DNA of 64,000 bases from Pseudonocardia sp. HH130629-09 (GCF_001294645.1 NZ_CP011868.1:744001-808000), one strand, 5' to 3'. Positions 9,369 to 17,990 are shown, counted from the stretch's first letter. Numbers and translations are program-made. The notes: a model not told the origin generated them from the letters alone.

Positions 9369-10082
9369 GTGCGGTGGTGGCGGTTTCTGCTGGGCTGCCT
9401 CGGGCTGGTGCTCGCGGCCGCACTCGTCGTACTCGTGGCCCGGTCGCTGGGGCTGTCTGCGTTCCCCCGGTTCGGAGAGCTGCGCCGGGCCGTCGAGTCG
9501 GCCGGGCTCTGGGGCCCGGTCGTGTTCGTCCTGCTCCAGGTCGCGCTCAACGTCCCGCCCTTCCCCCGGACGGTGTTCACCGTGTCCGCCGGGGTGCTGT
9601 TCGGTGCCGTCGGCGGGGCCGCGCTGACCCTGTTCGCGACCGCACTGTCCGCGGTCGTGGCGTTCGCGCTCGTCCGTGCCACCGGCGGAGGGCTCGTCGC
9701 CCGCTACGCGCGCCACCCGCGCGCGGTGTGGGTGCGCCGCAGGCTCGACCACCACGGCGTGCTGGCGGTGACGTCGCTGCGGCTGATCCCGATGGTGCCG
9801 TTCGCGGTGCTGAACTACCTGTCCGGTCTGTCCCAGGTGCGGTTCTGGCCCTACCTGGTCGGCACCGTGATCGGGTCGGCACCGAGCACCATCGCCGTCG
9901 TGGCCCTCGGCGACGCGGTGACCGGGCACGTGCCGCCCGCGCTGCTGCTGGTGTCGGGGATCTGCGCGGTGCTCGGGCTGGGAGGGGTGCTGCTCGCCGC
10001 CCGCCGGCCGCTGCCCGACGAGCCCGACGGCGTCACGCCCGGGGGTGCCGGGCCGACCGGGACCGCGCCGCCCGCCGGGTGA
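9369..10082 (+). CDS. TVP38/TMEM64 family membrane protein
   Basis: DedA/VTT-superfamily membrane protein of 237 residues with five or six hydrophobic segments; members are linked to phospholipid scrambling or flipping. VPPFPRTVFTVSAGVLFG and the later FAVLNYLSGLSQVRFWPY with GSAPSTIAVVALGD are the typical re-entrant segments. The C-terminus is a Pro/Gly-rich cytoplasmic tail. It stands alone, divergent from pcaC. A second VTT-superfamily member lies near 62 kb. Confidence 0.85.
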   Translation: MRWWRFLLGCLGLVLAAALVVLVARSLGLSAFPRFGELRRAVESAGLWGPVVFVLLQVALNVPPFPRTVFTVSAGVLFGAVGGAALTLFATALSAVVAFALVRATGGGLVARYARHPRAVWVRRRLDHHGVLAVTSLRLIPMVPFAVLNYLSGLSQVRFWPYLVGTVIGSAPSTIAVVALGDAVTGHVPPALLLVSGICAVLGLGGVLLAARRPLPDEPDGVTPGGAGPTGTAPPAG

Positions 10083-10100
10083 GGCGGGCGACGCGACGCG

Positions 10101-10173
10101 TGCCGGCGGCGGGATTCGAACCCGCACTTGCGGCCACCTAAAGACCGTGCCTCTGCCGTTGGGCTACGCCGGC
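10101..10173 (-). tRNA. Atypical tRNA with UAG anticodon (Leu-type loop on a class I body)
   Basis: A 73-base cloverleaf: a seven-pair acceptor stem (GCCGGCG with CGCCGGC) plus discriminator A, an A-box-like D arm, anticodon stem CGGTC/GGCCG, loop TTTAGGT giving anticodon UAG, a five-base variable loop, and a perfect T arm (GCGGG/CCCGC around TTCGAAT). No CCA is encoded. The loop is that of tRNA-Leu(UAG), but bacterial leucine tRNAs have a long variable arm, absent here, and the D arm seems to carry one extra base. Its first ten bases overlap the end of the HNH gene, whose TAG stop is tRNA bases 8-10. Charging and use are unknown. Confidence 0.8.
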
Positions 10174-10539
10174 CGGCTCTTGCGGACACACCACGTCGTC
10201 GTCTGGGCGTGGCAGTTCGGGCACAGGATACGGAGGTTCTCCAGCCGGTTGTCGGTGTGGTCACCGTTGACGTGGTCCAGCTGTAGTGGCAACGGCAGGT
10301 CCCGCCACCGGTCCAGTCCGCGCAGCTCGCACCGGGCCTCCTTCAGCCCGGCGGCGTCTACGGCCGTCCACCGGGCCCGGCAGGTGGCTCGCGTCGGCGC
10401 CCACCCGCGCGATGTGGGCACGCAGCCAGTCGTAACGGCCCGGGCGCAGCCCGAGGGCCCGGCACACCTCGGCCATCGTCTGCGACGCCGCCACCGCGGC
10501 GACCAGCTCCTCGTCGGTCCACCGGCGGGCGCGGGGCAC
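10164..10539 (-). pseudogene. Decayed HNH endonuclease of the actinophage/actinobacterial type
   Basis: The N-terminal part is read from 10539 (RRWTDEELVAAVAASQT, AEVCRALGLRPG), the HTH-like repeat of this HNH family. The C-terminal part is in another frame (RGLDRWRDLPLPLQLDHVNG, then ENLRILCPNCHAQT), holding the HNH core. The two halves are joined by a frameshift and the usual linker of some 35 residues is missing. The first zinc pair reads CELR instead of CxxC, so one Cys is lost; CPNC remains. This points to inactivation. The gene runs straight into the tRNA, sharing ten bases. Confidence 0.75.
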
Positions 10540-10574
10540 GCCCGCTCACCCCGCGCCCGCCGGCCGGTCCGGCA

Positions 10575-11042
10575 TCAGACCTTCCAGTCCCGGCGGAGCT
10601 TCGCCACGTGCCCGGTCGCCTTCACGTTGTACTGCGCGTCGACGATCGTGCCGTCCTCGCCGACCAGGAAGGTCGACCGGATCACACCGGTGACGGTCTT
10701 GCCGTAGAGCTTCTTCTCCCCGAAGGCACCCCAGGCGGTGAGGACCTCGCGGTCGGGGTCGGACAGCAGCGGGAAGGTCAGCTTCTCGTTGTCGCGGAAG
10801 GTCGCGAGCTTGGCGGGCTTGTCCGGGGAGATGCCCAGCACGTCGATGCCCGCCTCGTTCAGCTCGGCGAGGTTGTCGCGGAAGTCGCAGGCCTCCTTCG
10901 TGCAGCCCGGGGTGCTCGCCGCCGGGTAGAAGTAGACGACGACCTTGCGGCCGCGGTAGTCGGCCAGGGAGACGGGCGTGCCGTCGGCGTCGTCGAGGGT
11001 GAAGTCGGGGGCGGGGTCGCCCGCCTGCAGCCGTGTGCTCAT
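10575..11042 (-). CDS. bcp: Thioredoxin-dependent peroxiredoxin (Bcp/PrxQ)
   Basis: Reduces hydrogen and organic peroxides in the cytoplasm with thioredoxin as electron donor. The 155-residue protein has the fold start PAPDFTLDDADGTPVSL and the active site STPGCTKEACDFRD: peroxidatic Cys with resolving Cys five residues later, as in PrxQ proteins. GISPDKPAKLATFRD and RSTFLVGEDG follow. The ATG after GATCGAC is taken; the longer frame upstream lacks family similarity. Confidence 0.93.
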   Translation of the reverse strand: MSTRLQAGDPAPDFTLDDADGTPVSLADYRGRKVVVYFYPAASTPGCTKEACDFRDNLAELNEAGIDVLGISPDKPAKLATFRDNEKLTFPLLSDPDREVLTAWGAFGEKKLYGKTVTGVIRSTFLVGEDGTIVDAQYNVKATGHVAKLRRDWKV

Positions 11043-11317
11043 GTCGATCAGCGTGCCACCCGCCGGCCGCGACGCCGCCACGAGTGTGGTGCCTGTGGAC
11101 GTACCGGCCGGTTGTGGACGGATGCGACACCGACGACCGTCGGGCGCACCCGATCGGCGGCGCGCCGGTGGCCGGGCGCGCGGTCCGCCCCCGTCGGTGG
11201 CTACGGTGTGTCCCACGCCGCTCGCGGTGCCCGGACAGAGGTGTCGGGGCAGCGTCGGGCGCGAGCAGCAGGAGTCCCGTACGCGGACGCGTACCGGCCG
11301 AACCGGAGGTGGACGTG

Positions 11318-11539
11318 GTGGCCCGCGACCCCGAGAACATCCAGCGCGAGATCGAGAAGACCCGGGACGCGCTGGCCGAGAGTCTGGACGCGCTGGCGGA
11401 CCGGGCGAACCCGAAGAACCTCATCGAGGGCGGCAAGGCGCAGCTCGCCGAGCGGCTCGCCGACCCGAAGATCAAGTACTCGCTCATCGCGGTCGGCGCG
11501 CTGGTCGGGCTGGCGATCGTCCGCTCGATCTTCCGCTAG
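11318..11539 (+). CDS. DUF3618 family small membrane protein
   Basis: A 73-residue protein that opens with the DUF3618 motif DPENIQREIEKTRDALAESL and a second helix with NPKNLIEGG, then has one membrane segment (about residues 53-70). Such proteins are common in actinomycetes; the function is unknown. GGAGGT lies seven bases before the chosen GTG; the GTG one codon earlier is almost as good. It stands between bcp (divergent) and a flavoprotein gene (convergent). Confidence 0.8.
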   Translation: MARDPENIQREIEKTRDALAESLDALADRANPKNLIEGGKAQLAERLADPKIKYSLIAVGALVGLAIVRSIFR

Positions 11540-11554
11540 ACCGCCTGCACGTCA

Positions 11555-11584
11555 CGCCCGGCCGGTGCACGCACCGGCCGGGCG
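11555..11584. terminator. Bidirectional hairpin terminator
   Basis: CGCCCGGCCGGTG and CACCGGCCGGGCG form a perfect 13-base stem with loop CACG between two convergent genes. No U-tract is visible, as is usual at this GC content. Confidence 0.7.
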
Positions 11585-11592
11585 TCGGTGTG

Positions 11593-12810
11593 TCAGGACA
11601 GCGAGTTGCGCAGTTCCAGCACCGCGGCGCGGTCGGCGCCCTCGGCCAGCGGACGGCGGTATCGGGCGACGAGCCGGGCCGCGCCGAACCCGGCGACGGC
11701 GACGAGGTCGTCGCCGCGCAGGTAGCCGAGGACCGTGCCCTTCACCGGGCCGTCGCCGAGACCCTCCCCGTGCAACGGCAGCAGCGAGTCCGCGCGGTCC
11801 GGCCACCCCACGAGCTGGATCTTCATGCCGAACTGGTCGGACCAGAAGAACGGCACCGCGGCAGGCGGCAGGTCGGTGCCGGTGATGTCCGCGGCGACCG
11901 CGGCGGCCTGGTCGCTCGCCGAGGTCCAGTGCTCCAGCCGGGCGCGCTCGCCGGTGTCCGGGCCGGTCCAGGCGGCGGCGTCGCCCGCCGCCCACACCCC
12001 GGGCAGCCCGTCGACCCGGCCCCGGTGGTCGCACGGGATCCCGGCGGAGACGTCGACGCCGGTGGCCTCCAGCCAGCCCAGGTCGAGCATCCCGCCGACG
12101 CCGACGACGATCTCGTCGGCCGTCACCGTCGACCCGTCGGAGAGGGTGGCGCCCGAGGACGTCAGCTCCGACACCGCCACCCCGGTGCGCAGGTCGACCC
12201 CGGCGTCGACCATCAGCCGGGCCACCACCGCACCGGCCTGTTCGCCCAGGAGCCGCGCCATCGGCACGGTGCCGGTCTCGACCACGGTGACCGCGACACC
12301 CCTGTCCCGGGCGGTGCTCGCGACCTCGGCCCCGATGAACCCGGCACCGACCACGAGCAGCGACGACGCCGAGGCGAGCGCGTCGCGCAGCCGTTCGGCC
12401 TCGTCGACGGCGCGCAGCAGGTGCGCGGAGTCCGGCTGGCCGTCGAGCACCCGGGAGGTGACCCCCACGGCGAGGACGACGGCGTCGGCGTGCAGCACGG
12501 TGCCGTCGTCGAGCTCGACCTCGGAGCCGTCGGCCGGGTCCTCACCGGGCCGCAGCGCGACCGCGGAACGGCCGAGATGGGTGCGCACGCCGAGCTCGGC
12601 GAGGTCCTCGGCGGTGCACAGGTCGATCTTGGTGCGTTCCCACGCGCCGGCGAGGAACTGCTTCGACAGCGGGGGGCGGTCGTAGGGGAGGTGCTCCTCG
12701 GCCCCCACCAGGCTGATCCGGCCCTCGTAGCCGTCCCGGCGCAGGTTCTCCACCGTCCGCAGCCCGGCCAGCCCTGCGCCGACCACCAGCACGTGTTCCG
12801 GCACGCTCAT
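11593..12810 (-). CDS. FAD/NAD(P)-dependent ferredoxin reductase-type oxidoreductase
   Basis: A 405-residue pyridine-nucleotide-disulfide-fold flavoprotein of the ferredoxin/rubredoxin reductase type. VVGAGLAGLRTVENLR binds FAD, VVGAGFIGAEVAS binds NAD(P)H, and GVWAAGDAAAW is the second FAD motif; a reductase-type C-terminal domain (FFWSDQFGMKIQLVGWP) follows. It would move electrons from NAD(P)H to a ferredoxin serving a dioxygenase or P450, but no such partner is adjacent. It is transcribed in the direction of the sigma-factor operon behind it, 90 bases away. Confidence 0.88.
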   Translation of the reverse strand: MSVPEHVLVVGAGLAGLRTVENLRRDGYEGRISLVGAEEHLPYDRPPLSKQFLAGAWERTKIDLCTAEDLAELGVRTHLGRSAVALRPGEDPADGSEVELDDGTVLHADAVVLAVGVTSRVLDGQPDSAHLLRAVDEAERLRDALASASSLLVVGAGFIGAEVASTARDRGVAVTVVETGTVPMARLLGEQAGAVVARLMVDAGVDLRTGVAVSELTSSGATLSDGSTVTADEIVVGVGGMLDLGWLEATGVDVSAGIPCDHRGRVDGLPGVWAAGDAAAWTGPDTGERARLEHWTSASDQAAAVAADITGTDLPPAAVPFFWSDQFGMKIQLVGWPDRADSLLPLHGEGLGDGPVKGTVLGYLRGDDLVAVAGFGAARLVARYRRPLAEGADRAAVLELRNSLS

Positions 12811-12900
12811 CTCCTACCTCCCCGCTCCGGGGCCGGACGGTGCGCCGGTCCCGTCCCGATCTTCGCGGACGGCGTGCGACGCGGCCGCGCGGCCCGGCCG

Positions 12901-13677
12901 TCAGAAGGTGCGGTCGTCCGGGTCGAGCCGGTTGCGCAGCCGCGACAGGGTCTGTGCGAGCAGCCGGGAGACGTGCATCTGGGAGATGCCGACCTCCTGG
13001 GCGATCTGGGTCTGGGTGCGGTTGCCGAAGAACCGGAGCATCACGATCGTCCGCTCCCGTGGCGCGAGCTCGGCGAGCAGCGGGCGCAGCGACTCGCGGT
13101 AGTCGACCCGGTCGAGCTCGGCGTCGGCGTCGCCGACCAGCTCGCCCACGGTCGCACTGCCGTTCTCCGACGACAGCATCTCGTCGAGCGAGGAGCTGCG
13201 GTAGGCCTCGGCGGCCTCCAGGCCCTCCAGTACCTCGCCGACGGGCAGGTCGAGGTACTCCGCGAGCTCCGAGGGCCGGGGCGCGCGACCGAGGGTCTGG
13301 GACAGCTCGGACACCGCGCCGTTGATCGACACGTGCATGTCCTTGAGCCGTCGCGGTACCCGCATCGACCAGCTCTGGTCCCTGAAGTGCCGGCGCACCT
13401 CACCGGAGATCGTGGGCACGGCGAAGGAGAAGAACTCGCCGCCCTTCTCCGGGTCGAACCGGTCGATGGCGTTGATCAGCCCGACCGTCGCGACCTGCAC
13501 GAGGTCGTCGAGGGGCTCGCCCCGGTGGTTGAACCGGCGGGCGATGTGCTGGGCGACGGGCAGGTAGCCGGTGACGAGCTGCTCGCGCAGCCGCTCCCGG
13601 CGGGGATCGCCGTCGTCGAGGCCCGCGTACTGCTCGAGCAGCGGGGTGAGGTGGGCGTACTGGGGGTCCACCGTCAC
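12901..13677 (-). CDS. SigB/SigF-type RNA polymerase sigma factor
   Basis: Group 3 sigma factor of 258 residues. Region 2 shows DLVQVATVGLINAIDRFDP and FSFAVPTISGEVRRHFRDQ, region 3 is RVPRRLKDMHVSI onward, and region 4 holds LAPRERTIVMLRFFGNRTQ with the helix-turn-helix TQIAQEVGISQMHVSRLL. Family members direct general or osmotic stress responses and are held by an RsbW-like kinase. The GTG start lies one base after the anti-sigma stop, so the genes are co-translated. The STAS gene is first in the operon and a LOV phosphatase is divergent, giving all parts of a partner-switching circuit. Confidence 0.95.
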   Translation of the reverse strand: MTVDPQYAHLTPLLEQYAGLDDGDPRRERLREQLVTGYLPVAQHIARRFNHRGEPLDDLVQVATVGLINAIDRFDPEKGGEFFSFAVPTISGEVRRHFRDQSWSMRVPRRLKDMHVSINGAVSELSQTLGRAPRPSELAEYLDLPVGEVLEGLEAAEAYRSSSLDEMLSSENGSATVGELVGDADAELDRVDYRESLRPLLAELAPRERTIVMLRFFGNRTQTQIAQEVGISQMHVSRLLAQTLSRLRNRLDPDDRTF

Positions 13678-13678
13678 G

Positions 13679-14110
13679 TCACGGTCCGTGACCTGCGAGC
13701 TTGTGCAGCCGGATGGTGAGGGCGGGGCGGCCGCCGTCCTCACCACCGGTCTCGACGGCGACGTGGTCGGCCAGGGTCTGCAGGACCCGCCAGCCGAAGC
13801 TGTCGGTGGGCAGCTGCGCGCCGCTGCCGGTCTCGACCCGGGCGGTGACCTCGATGCGCTCGTCGGACACGGCGAAGGTGCACCGCAGCGGCGTGCCGGG
13901 AGTGGCCATCGCGACGAGCGTCGCACACGCCTCGTCGACGGCCATCCGCAGATCGGAGACCGCGTCCAGGTCGAAGTCCGCGCGCGCGGCGAGGTCGGAG
14001 GCCACCGCGCGGACCGTGGGGATCAACGCGGGCCGCGCGGCGACCCGGATCTCGACGGTGTTGTCGGTGCCGGCGGGGTGCGCCGTGCCTGCCACGTCCT
14101 CCTGGGCCAC
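13679..14110 (-). CDS. RsbW/SpoIIAB-like anti-sigma factor (serine kinase, HATPase fold)
   Basis: A 143-residue GHKL-fold protein. LRMAVDEACATLV is the N-box that binds ATP-Mg and TDSFGWRVLQTLAD the later helix region. Such proteins bind the sigma factor and phosphorylate the STAS antagonist; when the antagonist is dephosphorylated they switch partner. A GTG start is preceded by AAAGGA ten bases away. It lies between the STAS gene and the sigma gene. Confidence 0.9.
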   Translation of the reverse strand: MAQEDVAGTAHPAGTDNTVEIRVAARPALIPTVRAVASDLAARADFDLDAVSDLRMAVDEACATLVAMATPGTPLRCTFAVSDERIEVTARVETGSGAQLPTDSFGWRVLQTLADHVAVETGGEDGGRPALTIRLHKLAGHGP

Positions 14111-14191
14111 GCTGACGAGTCCTTTCGTACGACGGGGGTGTCGGGCCGGATCATGTCGCCTCCGGCGGGGATGTGCAGACCGGGTGTCCGC

Positions 14192-14698
14192 TCAGGCGCC
14201 GGGAATGCCTTCCTGATCGGGCAGGACGGTGAACAGCTGGGCGGAGCCCGTGACCTCGAGCGGCCGGAGCACGGCCCGGTTGGTGGCGACGACGAACAGT
14301 CGCCGTCCGTCCCGGGCGGCCCGACGGGCGGTGTGGATGAGCACGCCCAGGCCGCTGGAGGCGAGGAACGTGACGCCCTCCAGGTCGACGGCGAGGTCGC
14401 GGCCGTCGCCGTCGGGCGGGAGGTTCAGCAGCTCGTCGAGGGCCGTCTCGAGACGCGGCGCGGTCAGGGTGTCGACCTCGCCACGCACGGTGAGCACGGT
14501 CAGGCCACTGCGCGGTGAGGACAGGCGGACCCCGAGGTGGGTGGAGTCGGCGGGGTCCAGCTCGGCGTCGCCGTCCCCCCGGGACGGTTGCGCCGGCGCG
14601 GATCCGGGCAGGGTGATCACCTCCGTGTCGGGCGCCGGGCGGCGCGGAAGCGTGGTGGAGCGCCGCCGTGCTCTCGACGGGCAGATGCCTTCTCGCAT
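14192..14698 (-). CDS. STAS-domain anti-anti-sigma factor (operon copy)
   Basis: A 168-residue protein with an N-terminal extension of about 55 Ser/Pro/Arg-rich residues before the STAS domain. LTVLTVRGEVDTLTAPRL opens the domain and FLASSGLGVLIHTARR carries the conserved phosphorylatable serine. It should bind the downstream RsbW-like protein when unphosphorylated, freeing the sigma factor. It is the first gene of the STAS - kinase - sigma operon; the extension may be partly a start-choice artefact. Confidence 0.88.
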   Translation of the reverse strand: MREGICPSRARRRSTTLPRRPAPDTEVITLPGSAPAQPSRGDGDAELDPADSTHLGVRLSSPRSGLTVLTVRGEVDTLTAPRLETALDELLNLPPDGDGRDLAVDLEGVTFLASSGLGVLIHTARRAARDGRRLFVVATNRAVLRPLEVTGSAQLFTVLPDQEGIPGA

Positions 14699-14822
14699 CG
14701 CGACGACGCACCGGGGGTGCGGCGGAGCCTTCCTGGCCCGCGCCGGTCCGGTCCACCCACGACAGGAGACCGGGACCGACGATACCGGCCGGGCTCGGTG
14801 CGCCCGGCACGGCGCCTGCCCT

Positions 14823-14828
14823 TAGGCT
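14823..14828 (+). promoter_or_regulatory. Candidate -10 box of the LOV phosphatase gene
   Basis: TAGGCT seven bases before the GTG at 14836; no ribosome binding site. Confidence 0.5.
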
Positions 14829-14835
14829 CGCCCGG

Positions 14836-17127
14836 GTGACGCGGTATCCCGATCTCGGTTCCGACACCCCCGCCGGCCCGCCCGGCGACGCGGTGGACCG
14901 GGCAGTCGACCAGGCGGTCGCGACCTCGGTGGAGACCTTCGGTGAGCAGCCGAGCACCCCCGCGATGCCGTACGTGCGCGGCGGGACCCAGGTGGCCGTC
15001 CTGATGATCGACATCGCGGACCGCCGGATCGTCTATGCCAACACCACCGCGCTGGAGCTGGCCGGCGACCGCCCGGTGCGGCTGCCGATCGGGGTCCGCG
15101 AGTGGAGCGAGTCCGTGCGGCTGACCGACCTGGACGGCCGGCCCTACACCGACGAGGGGGCACCGCTGTCCCGCATCGCCTCCGGCGAGGCGGTGTCCGG
15201 CGAGCCGGTGGCGCTGCACGGGCCGGGTCTGATGCCCGACCGCGACGGCGTCCCGGTCCCGGGTGAGGGCGCGCCGGCCAGCAGCACGCTGGTCTGGGTG
15301 ACCGGGTTCGCGCTGTCGGACCCGGCCGCCCAGGGGCGGGGCACGTTCGCCGAGGCCACCGGCCCCGGCCGGGCGCTGGCCGTGCTGCTGCCGCTGTCGG
15401 ACTCCGAGGTCGGCCAGGGCGGGGACCGCGACCGGATGGGGTTCCTGCGCGACCGCGCCGTGCTGGCCACCGAGATGTCGTTCACGATATCCGACCCGCA
15501 GCGTGAGGACGACCCGCTGGCCTGGGTGAACCCGTCGTTCGAGCGGCTGACGGGGTATCCGCTCGACGAGGTCGTCGGGCGCAACTGCCGGTTCCTGCAG
15601 GGGCCCAACACCGACCGGTCCGCGGTCCGCCGGCTGCGCGAGGCGCTGCGGGAACAGCGGCCGATCACCGAGGTGCTGCTCAACTACCGCCGCGACGGCA
15701 CCGCGTTCTGGAACCAGGTGTCCGTCTCGCCGGTGCACGACGGCGACGGCGAGCTGGTCAACTTCGTCGGGGTGCAGAGCGACGTCACCGAGCGGGTCGT
15801 CGTCGAGCAGGAGCGGCGTGCGGCGCTGGTCGACGCCGAGGCGGCGCGGGCCCAGCTGCGGCTGCTCGCCGAGGCGACCACCCAGATGACCTCGGCGCTC
15901 GACGTGGCCGACGCGTGCCGTCGGTTCTCCCGGATCGTGGTGCCGGAGCTGGCCGACCTGTGCACGGTGGACCTGCTCGACACTCCCAACGGGGCCAGCC
16001 GCGAGCGGATGGCCGTCTCGGCCCGCGACGCCGACGACGAGGCACTGCTGTCCCGGTCCGGTCCGCTGGGGACGGGCCGGATCGAGCAGGAGGCCAAGAC
16101 CGCGGTGCGGACCGGCAAGCCCTACCTGGTGCAGGAGCTGCCCGACGACGGACGCGAGGTCCATCCGGACGACCCGGAGGCGGCCGACGCCTACGAGCGG
16201 CTGCGGCTGCGCTCGGCGATGGTCGTCCCGCTGCTCGGCCGCGGCCGGGTGCTCGGCCTGGTGACGTTGTCCACCCAGTTCCCCTACGGCCGTCGCTGGA
16301 CCCAGCGCGACGTGCACCTGGCCTCGGACCTGGCGGGCCGCGCCGGGCTGGCCGTCGACAACGCCCGGCTCTACGAGGTGGAGCGGGCCGCGGCTGCGAC
16401 CCTGCAGCACAGCCTGCTCCCGGCGTTGCCGCAGGTCCCGGGGATGCGGGTCGCGGCCCGCTACCTGGTGGGCGCGGACGGCAACCAGGTCGGCGGGGAC
16501 TGGTACGACGTGCTGCCGATGCCGGACGGCTCTGTCGGTGCCGCGGTGGGCGACGTGGTGGGCCACGACCTGTCGGCGGCAGCCGCGATGGGGCAGCTGC
16601 GCGGTGTGCTGCGTTCCTACGCCTGGGGCGGCGACGCGCCAGGGCCGGTGCTCGACCGCTGTGACCAGCTGGTGCAGGGCCTGGACATCGCCGCGATGGC
16701 GACCGCGGTCTACGCCCGGTTCGGCCCGGCGGGCCCCGACGGCGCGCGCGAGCTGACCTACGCCAACGCCGGGCACCCGGCGCCGCTGCTGCGCGATCCG
16801 CAGGGTCGGCTGCACCGGCTCGACGCGCACCACTCGCCGATGCTCGGGGCGGTGCCGGAGTTCGGGCGGGCCACCGGGGCGCACCGCGACGGCGCCACCG
16901 TGCCGTGTGCGGCGGGGTCGCTGCTGGTCTTCTACACCGACGGCCTGACCGACATCGTCGGCGAGGACGCCGACGCCCGCACCGAGCTCATCGAACGCAC
17001 GGTGGAGCAGCTGCCGTCCGACGCGGACCCGGAGCGGGTCGTCGACCGGGTGCTCGAGGTGTGCCTGCCGGACCGGCTCGACGACGACATCGCGCTGCTC
17101 GCGATCCGTCTGGACCGCCCCGCCTGA
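14836..17127 (+). CDS. LOV-GAF-PP2C blue-light-type sensor phosphatase (RsbU/SpoIIE family)
   Basis: A 763-residue soluble sensor phosphatase. Residues about 45-190 form a PAS-like domain. Residues about 210-330 are a LOV domain with the flavin motif GRNCRFLQGPNTD; the photoactive cysteine is Cys251, and NYRRDGTAFWNQVSVSPV plus FVGVQSDVTER hold the flavin-contact Asn and Gln positions. A GAF domain spans about 355-510 and a PP2C/SpoIIE phosphatase about 540-763, with GGDWYD (Asp555) and FYTDGLTD (Asp702) as metal ligands. The expected job is to dephosphorylate an STAS antagonist in response to light or redox state. It is divergent from the STAS - RsbW - sigma operon. Confidence 0.93.
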   Translation: MTRYPDLGSDTPAGPPGDAVDRAVDQAVATSVETFGEQPSTPAMPYVRGGTQVAVLMIDIADRRIVYANTTALELAGDRPVRLPIGVREWSESVRLTDLDGRPYTDEGAPLSRIASGEAVSGEPVALHGPGLMPDRDGVPVPGEGAPASSTLVWVTGFALSDPAAQGRGTFAEATGPGRALAVLLPLSDSEVGQGGDRDRMGFLRDRAVLATEMSFTISDPQREDDPLAWVNPSFERLTGYPLDEVVGRNCRFLQGPNTDRSAVRRLREALREQRPITEVLLNYRRDGTAFWNQVSVSPVHDGDGELVNFVGVQSDVTERVVVEQERRAALVDAEAARAQLRLLAEATTQMTSALDVADACRRFSRIVVPELADLCTVDLLDTPNGASRERMAVSARDADDEALLSRSGPLGTGRIEQEAKTAVRTGKPYLVQELPDDGREVHPDDPEAADAYERLRLRSAMVVPLLGRGRVLGLVTLSTQFPYGRRWTQRDVHLASDLAGRAGLAVDNARLYEVERAAAATLQHSLLPALPQVPGMRVAARYLVGADGNQVGGDWYDVLPMPDGSVGAAVGDVVGHDLSAAAAMGQLRGVLRSYAWGGDAPGPVLDRCDQLVQGLDIAAMATAVYARFGPAGPDGARELTYANAGHPAPLLRDPQGRLHRLDAHHSPMLGAVPEFGRATGAHRDGATVPCAAGSLLVFYTDGLTDIVGEDADARTELIERTVEQLPSDADPERVVDRVLEVCLPDRLDDDIALLAIRLDRPA

Positions 17128-17381
17128 CGGACCGCCCTGACCGGCCGCCCGGACCGGCCGGCGCCGTTCGACCGTCCGGCCCCTCCGTACTACCGGTGGG
17201 CGGGCCGAGGTCACGGCGGAGTTGCGGTCGGGGCCGTCCGGGGGTTCGGGACAGGGGGTCGTCTCCCGCTCGTGGAACGGGTGACCCCACTCGTCCGTCC
17301 GGGTGGGTAATCGGCGATCGATCGGGGGACCCGGGCGTTGTACTCGACGGACGAGGACGTGCGGGATCGACGGGGGCGAGC

Positions 17382-17954
17382 GTGGGGCAGGGGACGACGC
17401 GACCGCGGAGGCTGGTCGCCGTGGCGCTGACCGCTGCGGAGTCGGAGAGGGCGGGGGGACCGCTCGCGGCGCTCTCCGGCGCGGCGGGGGAGACCGACCT
17501 GCTGGTGGTGCGGGACGACCCGGCCCCCGTCCGGCGTCCGCTGACACCGGCGCAGGCGCGGGAGCTGCTGGCGGCCGATGACGACACCGATGACGACACC
17601 GAGGACGGCACTGGGGCCGCGCCGGTGGTGATGCTGCCGGTCGAGCGGGTGCGGGTGCACCGCCTCGGGCTGCGCTGGGCGGTGCAGGACGGCGACGAGG
17701 CGGACCTCGTCGCGGCGCTCTCGGAGCTGGTCGGGTTCGACCCCGACGACGACACCTGGTGCGTGGCCCCGGCCGCCGCCGGACCGGTGTCCGACCCCGA
17801 GATCGAGGTGGTCCGTCGCGCGGTGCGCCGGGTCGCGCGGGTCTACGGCCTTCCGGTGCTGCCCTACCGGCCCCTGGGGCCCGTCGCGGAGGAGCTCACC
17901 GAGGACATCACTCGGGACATCACCGAGCCGGAGGCCCTGCCCTCCGCGGTGTGA
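17382..17954 (+). CDS. Hypothetical protein
   Basis: A 190-residue protein that I do not recognise. It has an acidic low-complexity stretch (DDDTDDDTEDGTG) in the middle and a basic helical segment with VVRRAVRRVARVYGLPVLPY near the end, with no membrane segment or catalytic motif. Codon use is normal for the window, which supports a real gene. The GTG start with GGGGG upstream is my best choice; an internal GTG near 17421 is possible. It follows the LOV phosphatase by about 250 bases. Confidence 0.5.
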   Translation: MGQGTTRPRRLVAVALTAAESERAGGPLAALSGAAGETDLLVVRDDPAPVRRPLTPAQARELLAADDDTDDDTEDGTGAAPVVMLPVERVRVHRLGLRWAVQDGDEADLVAALSELVGFDPDDDTWCVAPAAAGPVSDPEIEVVRRAVRRVARVYGLPVLPYRPLGPVAEELTEDITRDITEPEALPSAV

Positions 17955-17990
17955 CGCCCGGAGGTGTGGCAGAACGTCCGGGCAGCAAGA

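Noticed and set aside
10101..10173. Standard tRNA-Leu(UAG)
   Set aside because: The anticodon loop fits but the variable arm is five bases, too short for a bacterial leucine tRNA, so identity is left open.
10101..10539. Prophage or integrative element next to the tRNA
   Set aside because: No integrase, no attachment-site duplication and no other phage gene is seen; only a decayed HNH gene is present.
14617..17547. A minus-strand open frame of 976 codons
   Set aside because: It is antisense to the LOV phosphatase, whose domains are unmistakable; the minus translation shows no family.
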